From an uncultured Polaribacter sp. (GTDB lineage: Bacteria; Bacteroidota; Bacteroidia; Flavobacteriales; Flavobacteriaceae): a DNA stretch of 64,000 nt. Made by a program: the position numbers and the translations under genes. Positions 17,441 through 25,853 of the stretch are shown here, piece by piece (the first letter of the stretch is position 1; every line of letters starts with the position of its first letter). The notes below the pieces were generated by a model. It saw only the letters and a list, made by a program, of their open reading frames with translations. It did not search any database and had not been told where the DNA came from. Where the stretch lies: contig CALSOT010000004.1 of the NCBI GenBank assembly GCA_943788045.1, positions 62,001 to 126,000 of the forward strand, written 5' to 3'.

Positions 17441-18754
17441 ATGAAAACAATAGATCGTATTCCCACATCAAAGATTGAAAGAGCTACAAAATTATTTCAA
17501 ACCGGTGCAAAGGTTGGTATTAATTATGTGAAATACTATGGCGAAAAAATAATTAGCACAGAAGAAAAAGCCCAAGAAAATTTAAATGAAGCAAATGCAG
17601 AAGATATTTATAATGGCTTAAAAACAATGAAAGGAAGTGCTCTGAAGGTAGCTCAGATGCTCAGTATGGAAAAAAGCATTTTACCTCGCGCTTATGTTGA
17701 AAAATTTTCACTTTCACAATTTTCCGTACCACCATTATCAGCTCCTCTAGTTGTGAAGTCTTTTAAAAAATATTTTGGAAAACATCCTTCAGAAATATTT
17801 GACAGCTTTAATCTAACATCAGTAAACGCAGCAAGCATTGGACAGGTTCATCAGGCAGAAAAGAATGGAGAAAAACTAGCTGTAAAAATTCAATATCCAG
17901 GAATTGCGAAAAGTATTTCTTCAGATTTGGCCCTTGTAAAGCCAATTGCTATGAAGATGTTTAATATTAAAGGAAAAAACTCAGATCGTTATTTTAAGGA
18001 AGTTGAAGAGAAATTAACAGAAGAAACTAATTACATTTTAGAGTTTAAACAAAGTGAAGAAATAGCTGAAGCTTGTAAACACATTCCTAATTTAAAATTC
18101 CCAACATATTATAAAGAATTATCGTCTGATAGAATTCTTACTATGAGTTGGATGGAAGGGATACATTTATCAGAATTTACTGCTAATGAAATCAACCAAG
18201 AAATCTCTAATAAGCTTGGACAAGCATTATGGGATTTTTACATGTATCAAATGCATCACCTAAAAAAGGTGCATGCAGACCCGCATCCAGGAAATTTCTT
18301 AGTAAACAGTAAAGGACAATTAATAGTTATTGATTTCGGGTGTATGAAATCGATTCCAGATGATTTTTACATCCCTTATTTTGAATTAGCAAAAAAAGAG
18401 CATATTGATAATCCAGTATATTTTGAACAAAAGCTTTACGAATTAGAAATTTTAAGAGAAGACGATTCTGCGCAAGAAATTGTCTTCTTTAAAAATCTCT
18501 TTCACGAAATGCTAAGCTTGTTTACTCAACCGTTTCATCAAGATGAATTTGACTTTTCTGATCCTGAATTTTTTGAGAAAATTGCTAGCTTAGGCTCTAA
18601 ATACGCTAAGAGCTCTGAACTAAAAGAAATGAATGGAAATCGAGGTTCTAAACATTTTATTTATATCAATAGAACATTTTTTGGTCTTTACAATTTAATG
18701 TTTGATTTAAAAGCTAAAAATGTAAAAATTAATAATTACAGCACAAAGTTATGA
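17441..18754 (+). CDS. ABC1/AarF (UbiB-like) atypical kinase
   Basis: This 437-residue protein belongs to the ABC1 family of protein-kinase-like ATPases. Visible motifs are KVAQ at 69-72 (the family's KxGQ position, with Ala for Gly), NAASIGQ at 129-135, Lys149 in LAVKIQYPG, HADPHPGN at 278-285 with the catalytic Asp, and DFG at 298-300. No membrane anchor is seen at the C-terminus, which distinguishes it from UbiB of ubiquinone synthesis; the window contains menaquinone genes instead. Members act on lipid metabolism, probably as ATPases rather than protein kinases. Its TetR, flavin-reductase and SDR neighbours suggest a redox or isoprenoid-lipid function. The stop overlaps the next start (ATGA). 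Confidence 0.9.
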   Translation: MKTIDRIPTSKIERATKLFQTGAKVGINYVKYYGEKIISTEEKAQENLNEANAEDIYNGLKTMKGSALKVAQMLSMEKSILPRAYVEKFSLSQFSVPPLSAPLVVKSFKKYFGKHPSEIFDSFNLTSVNAASIGQVHQAEKNGEKLAVKIQYPGIAKSISSDLALVKPIAMKMFNIKGKNSDRYFKEVEEKLTEETNYILEFKQSEEIAEACKHIPNLKFPTYYKELSSDRILTMSWMEGIHLSEFTANEINQEISNKLGQALWDFYMYQMHHLKKVHADPHPGNFLVNSKGQLIVIDFGCMKSIPDDFYIPYFELAKKEHIDNPVYFEQKLYELEILREDDSAQEIVFFKNLFHEMLSLFTQPFHQDEFDFSDPEFFEKIASLGSKYAKSSELKEMNGNRGSKHFIYINRTFFGLYNLMFDLKAKNVKINNYSTKL

Positions 18755-19368
18755 TTACATTTGAAAAGAAAGATATAGAAAAACTACCTCACCTGAATAA
18801 AATAAACCTCATTAACTCCGCTACAGGATATAAGTCTGCGAATTTAATTGGAACAAAATCGAGAGATGGTATTTCAAACTTAGCCATATTTAGTTCGGTA
18901 ACACATTTCGGTTCTGCTCCTGCTATTTACGGCTTCGTGCTGCGCCCAACCACAGTAAGAAGAAACACGTATGACAACATTATGGAATCTGGTATTTTTA
19001 CACTAAATCCTGTTTTCGAAGAATATATTGCAGACGCACATCATACATCTGCAAAATACCCCATAGAAATTTCTGAGTTTGATAAAACGAATTTCGAAGA
19101 AGAGTATAAAGACAACTGTTATGCACCGTTTGTTAAAGGCGCACCGCTTCAAATAAGAATGAAGTTTTTAGAGGAAGTTCACATTAAGGCAAACGGAACA
19201 CTTTTAGTATTGGCAGAAGTAGAAAAAATATATGTTCGGGAAGAAATGATTTCTAACGATTTTTTTATAGACCTAAGTAAAGGAAAAATTGCAACAGTTA
19301 CGGGCTTAGACGGATACGCTGTGCCTAATTCTATTGAAAGGCATTCTTATCAAAGACCTAAAAAATAA
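18751..19368 (+). CDS. Flavin reductase family protein (FMN-binding)
   Basis: This 205-residue protein has a flavin reductase-like split-barrel fold, seen in LINSATGYKSANLIGTKSRDGISNLAIFSSVTHF-type sequence near residues 18-50 and FVLRPTTVRRNTYDNI, a phosphate-binding stretch of the family. It probably binds FMN and reduces it with NAD(P)H for a partner enzyme, or acts as a flavin-dependent redox protein itself. It is translationally coupled to the ABC1 gene by an ATGA overlap, so the two products probably work together. Convergent with hemF, with only six bases between the stop codons. Confidence 0.85.
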   Translation: MITFEKKDIEKLPHLNKINLINSATGYKSANLIGTKSRDGISNLAIFSSVTHFGSAPAIYGFVLRPTTVRRNTYDNIMESGIFTLNPVFEEYIADAHHTSAKYPIEISEFDKTNFEEEYKDNCYAPFVKGAPLQIRMKFLEEVHIKANGTLLVLAEVEKIYVREEMISNDFFIDLSKGKIATVTGLDGYAVPNSIERHSYQRPKK

Positions 19369-19374
19369 AAACTA

Positions 19375-20286
19375 CTATACCCAGTTTATCGGCTTAGCTA
19401 AAACTTTTAATAATCTTTCCTCCTCTGAGCCATCCATTGGCTTGTGATTATAGACCCATTGGACCTTTGGAGGCAAGCTCATTAAAATGCTTTCGATTCG
19501 GCCATTCGTTTTTAAACCAAAAAGAGTTCCTCTATCATGTACTAAGTTGAATTCTACATAACGTCCACGCCTTACCTCTTGCCAATCTTTATGCTCTTTT
19601 GTAAACGGAGTTTCTTTTCTTTTCTCAACTATAGGAACATAACTATCCAAAAAACTAGCCCCAACTTCTGTAACAAAATTGAATCTATCCTCTATAGAAA
19701 ATTCTTCTGTTTCCTTTTGATAATCAAAAAATAAACCTCCAATTCCCCGAGCTTCATTTCTATGGGAGTTCCAAAAATATTCATCACAAACTTTTTTAAA
19801 CTTCGGATAAAATATTGGATTATGTTTGTCACAAGCAGTTTTACATATTGTATGAAAATGAATGGCATCTTCATCAAATAAATAATAAGGTGTTAAATCT
19901 TGCCCCCCACCAAACCACTGGGTAACAATGTTTCCTTCTGAATCATACATTTCAAAATAACGCCAATTTGCATGAACCGTTGGTACAAATGGATTTATTG
20001 GATGTAAAACTAAACTTAATCCACAAGCAAAAAAGTCACCTTCTTTTACTTTAAATTGATTTCTTAAAACTTCTGGTAATTCTCCATGAACCGCAGATAT
20101 ATTTACACCTCCTTTTTCAAAAACATTGCCGTTTTCAATAACACGGGTTCTTCCTCCACCGCCCTCTTCTCTCTCCCAAATGTCTTCTTCAAACTTTGCA
20201 AGACCATCTACTTTTTCTAATTTAGTAGTAATTGTATCTTGTAAATTTTCTATGTATTTATAAAACTGAGCTTTCATTCTCTTCAT
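19375..20286 (-). CDS. hemF: Oxygen-dependent coproporphyrinogen-III oxidase
   Basis: This 303-residue enzyme converts coproporphyrinogen III to protoporphyrinogen IX using molecular oxygen. Diagnostic segments are RTRVIENGNVFEKGGVN near 45-61, HANWRYFE, GGGQDLTPYYLF near 122-133, HRNEARGIGGLFFDY and RRGRYVEFNLVHDRGT. A second in-frame ATG three codons in is also possible. It is the last gene of the minus-strand haem operon, 255 bases after the tautomerase gene. The oxygen-dependent form fits an aerobic marine lifestyle; an anaerobic HemN could exist elsewhere. Confidence 0.96.
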   Translation of the reverse strand: MKRMKAQFYKYIENLQDTITTKLEKVDGLAKFEEDIWEREEGGGGRTRVIENGNVFEKGGVNISAVHGELPEVLRNQFKVKEGDFFACGLSLVLHPINPFVPTVHANWRYFEMYDSEGNIVTQWFGGGQDLTPYYLFDEDAIHFHTICKTACDKHNPIFYPKFKKVCDEYFWNSHRNEARGIGGLFFDYQKETEEFSIEDRFNFVTEVGASFLDSYVPIVEKRKETPFTKEHKDWQEVRRGRYVEFNLVHDRGTLFGLKTNGRIESILMSLPPKVQWVYNHKPMDGSEEERLLKVLAKPINWV

Positions 20287-20420
20287 TTAATAATTCAACT
20301 GTTTTTATACTTGCTATTATTCCTGAAAGTATGTTTTTAATCATCAGCATTTGTTTACGTTATCGATTGGAATGGCATCCTTTTCTGTATTAAACTAGGT
20401 TCAGTAACTATTAAAAATTT

Positions 20421-20516
20421 TTAAGTTCCTTTATTATAGAAAAGATACTGAAATAAATTCAATAATAAGAAAGATATAATGAGTAGCATTACTTTATACC
20501 GATTTTTCAACAACAT
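20421..20516 (-). CDS. Possible 31-residue membrane peptide between the tautomerase gene and hemF
   Basis: An ATG at 20516 opens a frame of 31 codons (MLLKNRYKVMLLIISF..., ending in NKGT) that forms one hydrophobic helix with basic residues in front. It lies in the gap between the tautomerase gene and hemF, in the same direction. There is no clear ribosome-binding site, so it may be chance. Only conservation in relatives would tell. Confidence 0.2.
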   Translation of the reverse strand: MLLKNRYKVMLLIISFLLLNLFQYLFYNKGT

Positions 20517-20541
20517 AAAGTAAGGCCCAAATATCTTACTC

Positions 20542-20886
20542 TTATATCATAGATTTATTAAAATAAGAAGCCTTATCAAAATCTCTAATATTAATTGAAA
20601 TAACTGGTACTTCTGGAAATAACCTACTTAAAGTAACTACAATTTCACGCGAAAGTTCAGCTTTTTGATCTGCTGTTCTTCCTTGCATAATATTACCAAA
20701 AACGTGAATAAAATCTGCCTCCTCACTTTGTACTAAGGAATATTTATAAGGATTTAAGCGCACTTTGATATCATCTCTATCAAACAAACTCGTAGAAAAA
20801 GCAGTCTCAAAAACTGCTTCAATTACTTTTCTCGGATTTTGTTTTTCTAAAATATTCTCTGAACAATCTAAAATAAAATGTGGCAT
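20542..20886 (-). CDS. Tautomerase-superfamily protein (CHMI-like) inside the haem operon
   Basis: This 114-residue protein starts MPHFILDCSENIL, the N-terminal pattern of 5-carboxymethyl-2-hydroxymuconate delta-isomerase, where Pro2 becomes the catalytic N-terminal base once Met is removed. Other family features are the amphipathic helices around residues 20-30 and 75-90 and the strand-rich HVFGNIMQGRTADQKAEL segment with Arg. The classical enzyme acts in homoprotocatechuate breakdown, but no such pathway genes are near. Instead it sits one base after hemE and before hemF, co-directional. Its real substrate is therefore uncertain; a role in haem metabolism is only an inference from position. 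Confidence 0.75.
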   Translation of the reverse strand: MPHFILDCSENILEKQNPRKVIEAVFETAFSTSLFDRDDIKVRLNPYKYSLVQSEEADFIHVFGNIMQGRTADQKAELSREIVVTLSRLFPEVPVISINIRDFDKASYFNKSMI

Positions 20887-20887
20887 T

Positions 20888-21934
20888 TTAGTTGGCTTTA
20901 TATTCTTTTACAGCATCTATAAATGCTTTTGCATTTTCTAATGGAATGTTTGGTAAAATACCGTGTCCAAGATTTACAACTAATCTATCCTTACCAAATT
21001 CATTAATCATTTGATGCACCATTTTTTTAATAACTGCTGGTGGCGAAAATAATCTTGTTGGATCAAAATTACCTTGTAAAGTAATTCTTCCTCCTGATAA
21101 ATAACGAGCATTTCTTGGTGAACAAGTCCAATCCACACCAAGAGCAGAAGCTCCAGATTTAGACATCTCGTTTAAGGCAAACCAACAGCCTTTACCAAAA
21201 GCTATTACTGGAGTAATGTCTTTTAAAGCATCAATAATTTGCTGAATATATTGCCATGAGAATTCTTGATAATCGACGGGAGACAGCATTCCTCCCCAAG
21301 AATCAAAAACCTGAACTGCATTTACCCCAGCCCCAACTTTTGCTTTTAAATACTCAATTGTTGTATCTGTAATTTTTTGTAATAAAGAGTGTGCTAAAAC
21401 AGGATTTGTGAAACATAACTCTTTTGCTTTATCAAAATTTTTAGAACCTTGTCCTTGCACACAATAACATAGGATTGTCCAAGGTGAACCAGCAAAACCG
21501 ATTAAAGGCACTTCGTCATTTAGTTTTTCTTTGGTTGCTTTAATTGCTTCCATTACATAACCTAGTGACTCATGAACATCAGGAGCAATTACATGATCTA
21601 AATCTTTTTGAGAACGAATTGGGTTCGGTAAATAAGGTCCGAAATCTGGTTTCATTTGTACCTCAATATTCATTGCTTGAGGAATAACTAAAATATCTGA
21701 AAACAAAATTGCAGCATCCATACCATATCTTCTAATTGGCTGCACTGTAATTTCTGACGCTAATTCTGGAGTTTGACAACGTGTAAAGAAATCGTATTTC
21801 TTTTTTATTTCCTGAAATTCTGGTAAATACCTTCCTGCCTGACGCATCATCCAAACTGGTGGTCTATCAACTTTTTCTCCTTTTAATGCTCTTAAAAATA
21901 AATCGTTTTTAATCATAGTATTCTTGAACGTCAT
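20888..21934 (-). CDS. hemE: Uroporphyrinogen decarboxylase
   Basis: This 348-residue cytosolic enzyme removes four carboxyl groups from uroporphyrinogen III to give coproporphyrinogen III. The N-terminal signature [17 protein letters not shown] (around 25-41) contains the substrate-binding Arg residues, and the second signature GFAGSPWTI(L/A) appears near 145. FDSWGG near 213 carries a catalytic-site Asp. The length is standard. It sits 22 bases after hemL and one base before the tautomerase gene, inside the haem operon. Confidence 0.97.
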   Translation of the reverse strand: MTFKNTMIKNDLFLRALKGEKVDRPPVWMMRQAGRYLPEFQEIKKKYDFFTRCQTPELASEITVQPIRRYGMDAAILFSDILVIPQAMNIEVQMKPDFGPYLPNPIRSQKDLDHVIAPDVHESLGYVMEAIKATKEKLNDEVPLIGFAGSPWTILCYCVQGQGSKNFDKAKELCFTNPVLAHSLLQKITDTTIEYLKAKVGAGVNAVQVFDSWGGMLSPVDYQEFSWQYIQQIIDALKDITPVIAFGKGCWFALNEMSKSGASALGVDWTCSPRNARYLSGGRITLQGNFDPTRLFSPPAVIKKMVHQMINEFGKDRLVVNLGHGILPNIPLENAKAFIDAVKEYKAN

Positions 21935-21956
21935 TGCAATTTGAATGACAATTTAT

Positions 21957-23246
21957 TTACATTTTTGAAACAGCCAACATACTTTTGTCTATTGCTTCTG
22001 ATATTTTTTTAATATCCTTATCTGTTAAAGCAGAAGATAAAAACCATGCTTCAAATTGACTTGGAGGCAAGAAGACTCCATTTTTAATCATTTCCCAAAA
22101 GAAAACAGCAAATTTACCTGTGTCAGATAATTGAGCTTCTTCAAAATTAGTAACTTTACCCTTTGTGAAAAAAGGATTCATCATGGAACCAAACCGATTT
22201 ACAACCAAATCTAAATTGTATTTCTTAGCTGTTTCTAATAAAATTACTTCTAAAATATTCCCTTTTTCCTCAAATTGGTTGTACGGATTTTGCCTTTTTA
22301 ATTCTGTTAAAGTAGCAATTCCTCCTGCCATTGCAATTGGATTTCCGCTTAACGTTCCTGCTTGATACATTCCTCCTAAAGGAGCAACTTCTTGCATAAT
22401 TTCCTCTCTTGCACCATAGGCTCCTACAGGAAAACCTCCACCAATTACTTTCCCTAAACAGGTAATATCAGCAGTTACACCTAATAATTCCTGCGCTCCA
22501 CCAAATTTAGAACGAAAACCTGTCATCACTTCATCCGCAATTAACAATGCTCCTTTAGTTTCTAAATAATCTTTTAATTCTTTTAAAAAATTATTTTCCG
22601 GAATTACAACTCCCATATTCCCTCCTATTGGCTCAATGATTACACCTGCAATGTTCTCGTCATTATCAAAATGTTTTTTTACACTTTCTAAATTATTATA
22701 TTCTGCAATTAACGTATTTTTTACTGCACCTTCGGGTACTCCTTTTGAACCCGGTAAACTTAAGGTAGCTAAACCAGAACCTGCGGCCACCAATAAAGCA
22801 TCTTGATGCCCATGATAGCAGCCAGCAAATTTTATAATTTTATCTTTACCAGTAAAGGCCCTTGCCAAACGAATTCCGCTTAAAACAGCTTCTGTCCCTG
22901 AGTTTACAAAACGAACCTTATCCATTTCTGGAAAAGCGTCACAAACTATTTTAGCTAATTTGATTTCTGCTTCAGTCGATGCACCAAAAGAATAACCATT
23001 TTTTAAAGCTTTTTTTGCGGCTTTTTCCACTGATTTGTGTCTATGTCCTAAAATCATTGGACCATAAGAAACTACTAAATCTATATATTCATTTCCGTCA
23101 ACATCATAAATTTTACTTCCTTTTGCTTTTTTTATAAATAAGGGATTACCACCAACTGATGAAAACGCTCTTACTGGAGAATTGACAGCTCCAACAAGAT
23201 TTTCTAGACCCTTTTTATATAGTTTATTTGATTTTTTGAATTTCAT
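21957..23246 (-). CDS. hemL: Glutamate-1-semialdehyde 2,1-aminomutase
   Basis: This 429-residue pyridoxal-phosphate enzyme (class III aminotransferase fold) converts glutamate-1-semialdehyde to 5-aminolevulinate. VNSPVRAFSSVGG near 21-33, NSGTEAV at 115-121, the DEVMTGFR stretch at 238-245 and Lys266 in CLGKVIGGGFPVG, which binds the cofactor, are all present. It uses the product of HemA, completing the C5 route to 5-aminolevulinate. The gene lies between hemB and hemE in the minus-strand haem operon. Confidence 0.97.
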   Translation of the reverse strand: MKFKKSNKLYKKGLENLVGAVNSPVRAFSSVGGNPLFIKKAKGSKIYDVDGNEYIDLVVSYGPMILGHRHKSVEKAAKKALKNGYSFGASTEAEIKLAKIVCDAFPEMDKVRFVNSGTEAVLSGIRLARAFTGKDKIIKFAGCYHGHQDALLVAAGSGLATLSLPGSKGVPEGAVKNTLIAEYNNLESVKKHFDNDENIAGVIIEPIGGNMGVVIPENNFLKELKDYLETKGALLIADEVMTGFRSKFGGAQELLGVTADITCLGKVIGGGFPVGAYGAREEIMQEVAPLGGMYQAGTLSGNPIAMAGGIATLTELKRQNPYNQFEEKGNILEVILLETAKKYNLDLVVNRFGSMMNPFFTKGKVTNFEEAQLSDTGKFAVFFWEMIKNGVFLPPSQFEAWFLSSALTDKDIKKISEAIDKSMLAVSKM

Positions 23247-23275
23247 CTACTTCAACTTTTAGAATAAAATAGTTG

Positions 23276-24250
23276 TTACTTATTTAATAACCTTGCAGCT
23301 TCCTTTGCAAAATAGGTGATAATAATATCCGCCCCAGCTCTTTTTATGCTTAACAAACTTTCCATCATTGCTTTTTCACCATCAAGCCAGCCTTTTTCAT
23401 CAGCAGCTTTAATCATAGCATATTCACCGCTTACATTGTATGCTGAAATGGGAACATTATAATTATCTTTCAATAATTTTATGATATCTAGATAAGCTAA
23501 AGCTGGTTTTACCATAATCATATCTGCTCCTTCCTCTATATCTAAATCAGCCTCAATTAATGCTTCTCTAGTATTTGCAGGATTCATTTGATACGTTTTT
23601 TTATCACCAAATTTAGGTGCTGAATCTAAAGCATCTCTAAATGGGCCATAAAAAGCACTCGCATATTTTGCTGTATAAGACATAATGGATACTTGTGAAT
23701 ACCCAGCTTCATCCAATACTTTTCTGATATATCCCACGCGACCATCCATCATATCTGAAGGACCTAAGATATCTGCACCTGACTTTGCTTGAGCTATAGC
23801 CATTTTCCCAAGAACATCTAACGTTTCATCATTAAGGATTTCTCCATTTTCTACAATACCATCATGACCATCACTAGAGTATGGATCCATGGCAATATCT
23901 GTCATTACAACAATATCTGTAAACTGTGTTTTAATTTTTAACAATGCCTTGTTGTAAAGACTATCTAAATTATAACCTTCTGTTGCATATTTATCTTTTT
24001 TGTTTTCCCCCAAAGAAGGAAACACACAAAAACTTTTAATACCTAGATCTATACATTCTTGAATTTCTTTCAACAATAAATCCAAAGAAAAACGATAAAT
24101 ACCTGGCATTGAAGTAATTTCTTCTTTTTCCCCTAAACCTTCAATTAGAAATAACGGATAAATAAAGTCATTTACTGATAAAGTGGTTTCCTCTATCATT
24201 GCTCGTATTGAGGCAGATTTCCGATTTCTTCTTGGTCTTCTAATATTCAT
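23276..24250 (-). CDS. hemB: Porphobilinogen synthase (delta-aminolevulinic acid dehydratase)
   Basis: This 324-residue enzyme condenses two 5-aminolevulinate molecules to porphobilinogen. The two Schiff-base lysines are visible: Lys195 (SYTAKYAS) and Lys248 (MVKPAL). Where zinc-dependent enzymes have a cysteine triplet, this one reads MDPYSSDGHDG near 121-131 with aspartates, which by family knowledge marks a magnesium-dependent type. It follows the hemC-hemD fusion by three bases and precedes hemL. Confidence 0.97.
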   Translation of the reverse strand: MNIRRPRRNRKSASIRAMIEETTLSVNDFIYPLFLIEGLGEKEEITSMPGIYRFSLDLLLKEIQECIDLGIKSFCVFPSLGENKKDKYATEGYNLDSLYNKALLKIKTQFTDIVVMTDIAMDPYSSDGHDGIVENGEILNDETLDVLGKMAIAQAKSGADILGPSDMMDGRVGYIRKVLDEAGYSQVSIMSYTAKYASAFYGPFRDALDSAPKFGDKKTYQMNPANTREALIEADLDIEEGADMIMVKPALAYLDIIKLLKDNYNVPISAYNVSGEYAMIKAADEKGWLDGEKAMMESLLSIKRAGADIIITYFAKEAARLLNK

Positions 24251-24253
24251 CTA

Positions 24254-25843
24254 CTAAGAATTATAATATATTTTCACTAATTCTAATAAACTCTCTGCAC
24301 TAGGCATGTTCGCTACTTTAACATTTTTAAAATGTTTTCTTGCCTCTGAAGCAGTAGTTTCTCCGATACAAAAAGCAACTTTATCTGTTGAGTTTTCTTC
24401 TAAATAACTTTCTATTCCTGATGGACTATAAAATAAAACTCCAGAAACTTGATCATTAATTTTCTCTGAACTGAACATTGTTTTGTAGGCCTCAACTTCA
24501 TGTACAATTATACCTTCATCGCGCAAAAAAGTTGGTAAAGCATCTAACCTAAGACTACTGCAGAAATAAGTTACTTTTTTATTTTCTAATTGATTGGCTA
24601 AATATTCCCCTAGTTTTTGTGCATTTTTAGCAACATGAGCAACTTTACCAATCCTTTTTTCGATCAATTTTTTTGTTCTTCTACCAACACAATAAATATT
24701 CTTAAAATTCATTTCATCTTTTGTGAAAGAATTTAAAAGCGCTTCTACTCCGTTTTGACTTGTAATAACAACGTTTTCAATTTCACTTCTTATTTCCTTA
24801 GGTGAAATTCTATTAAAACGTATTTTAATAAAATCACTATCTTTTATTCCAAATGTTTCTGGTAATGTTTTCTTTTGAAGTTCAGAAAGTTTTTTGGTGG
24901 AGTAAATATTATGTAACGGAGCTTCGATATTTTCTTCATCTTCTGTCATTAATTCTTTACCGCCTCTGTTAATAATATAATCTGCACAATCTTTTGCCAA
25001 ATATCTGTGACGCCCAACCGGTGCTGTTTTATTAACTGTAATTTTTTTAGAGCCGTCTTTTTTTAATAAAACTCCTTTAAAATTAATTTCTTCAGTTTTA
25101 GCATCAATATAGGCTAAAGCTCCTATTGGTGCCGAACAACCACCCTCTAAAAGATGTAAAAACTCACGTTCTATTGTTGTACAAATATTTGTTTCTTTGT
25201 GGTTTAATTGTTCACAGGCATCGAGAGAATAATCATCTTTAGCTAAAGTTGTAACCATAATTGCACCTTGTGCAGGAGCGGGAATCATCCAAGAAAGAGT
25301 AATTTTGTTTTCTTCTTTTATCCCCAAACGATATAAACCGGCAGCTGCAAAAACAGCACCATTCCAATCACTTTCGTCTAATTTTCGCAAACGCGTGTTT
25401 ACATTTCCTCTTAAACCAACTACTGTATGAGTTGGGTAACGATTTAACCACATTGCCTTTCTTCTTAAACTACCGGTGGCAATTACTGCGTTTTGTTCTC
25501 CAAAGAACTCCTCAGATCCTTTATATAATAATACATCAGAATAGTCATCACGTTTTAAAACTGCAGCTTTTACAATTCCTTCAGGTAAAACTGTAGGAAC
25601 ATCTTTTAGTGAATGTACAGCAATATCTATATCACCATTTAACATAGCAACATCTAAATTTTTTGTAAAAACACCTACAACCCCAAGTTCGTACAAGGGT
25701 TTGTCTAAAACAATATCACCTAGAGATTTTATAGGAACAATCACTGATTCATAACCTAACTCTGTTAATTCTTCACGTACTCTATTAGCTTGCCAAAGAG
25801 CCAATTGGCTATCGCGAGTTCCTATTCTTATTGTTTTTTGCAT
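24254..25843 (-). CDS. hemC: Hydroxymethylbilane synthase fused to uroporphyrinogen-III synthase
   Basis: The first 300 or so residues are a complete HemC: MQKTIRIGTRDSQLALWQA at the start, HSLKDVPT with its catalytic Asp, GSLRRKAM, and Cys236 in EGGCSAPIG, which carries the dipyrromethane cofactor. From about residue 325 a HemD-like domain follows (VVITSQNGVEALL; YCVGRRTKKL; FYSPSGIESYL; FCIGETTASEA). One protein thus polymerises porphobilinogen and closes the ring. The frame is open to 25882, but the ATG at 25843 is preferred because the protein begins there with the conserved KTIRIGTRDS and then starts just after the hemA stop codon instead of overlapping it. That gives 529 residues. Confidence 0.93.
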   Translation of the reverse strand: MQKTIRIGTRDSQLALWQANRVREELTELGYESVIVPIKSLGDIVLDKPLYELGVVGVFTKNLDVAMLNGDIDIAVHSLKDVPTVLPEGIVKAAVLKRDDYSDVLLYKGSEEFFGEQNAVIATGSLRRKAMWLNRYPTHTVVGLRGNVNTRLRKLDESDWNGAVFAAAGLYRLGIKEENKITLSWMIPAPAQGAIMVTTLAKDDYSLDACEQLNHKETNICTTIEREFLHLLEGGCSAPIGALAYIDAKTEEINFKGVLLKKDGSKKITVNKTAPVGRHRYLAKDCADYIINRGGKELMTEDEENIEAPLHNIYSTKKLSELQKKTLPETFGIKDSDFIKIRFNRISPKEIRSEIENVVITSQNGVEALLNSFTKDEMNFKNIYCVGRRTKKLIEKRIGKVAHVAKNAQKLGEYLANQLENKKVTYFCSSLRLDALPTFLRDEGIIVHEVEAYKTMFSSEKINDQVSGVLFYSPSGIESYLEENSTDKVAFCIGETTASEARKHFKNVKVANMPSAESLLELVKIYYNS

Positions 25844-25853
25844 TAAGTTATAA

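Noticed and set aside
16772..19368. Naming the ABC1 kinase ubiB
   Set aside because: No ubiquinone genes are present, the C-terminal membrane helices of UbiB are not seen, and the organism type uses menaquinone, so the ubiquinone label would mislead.
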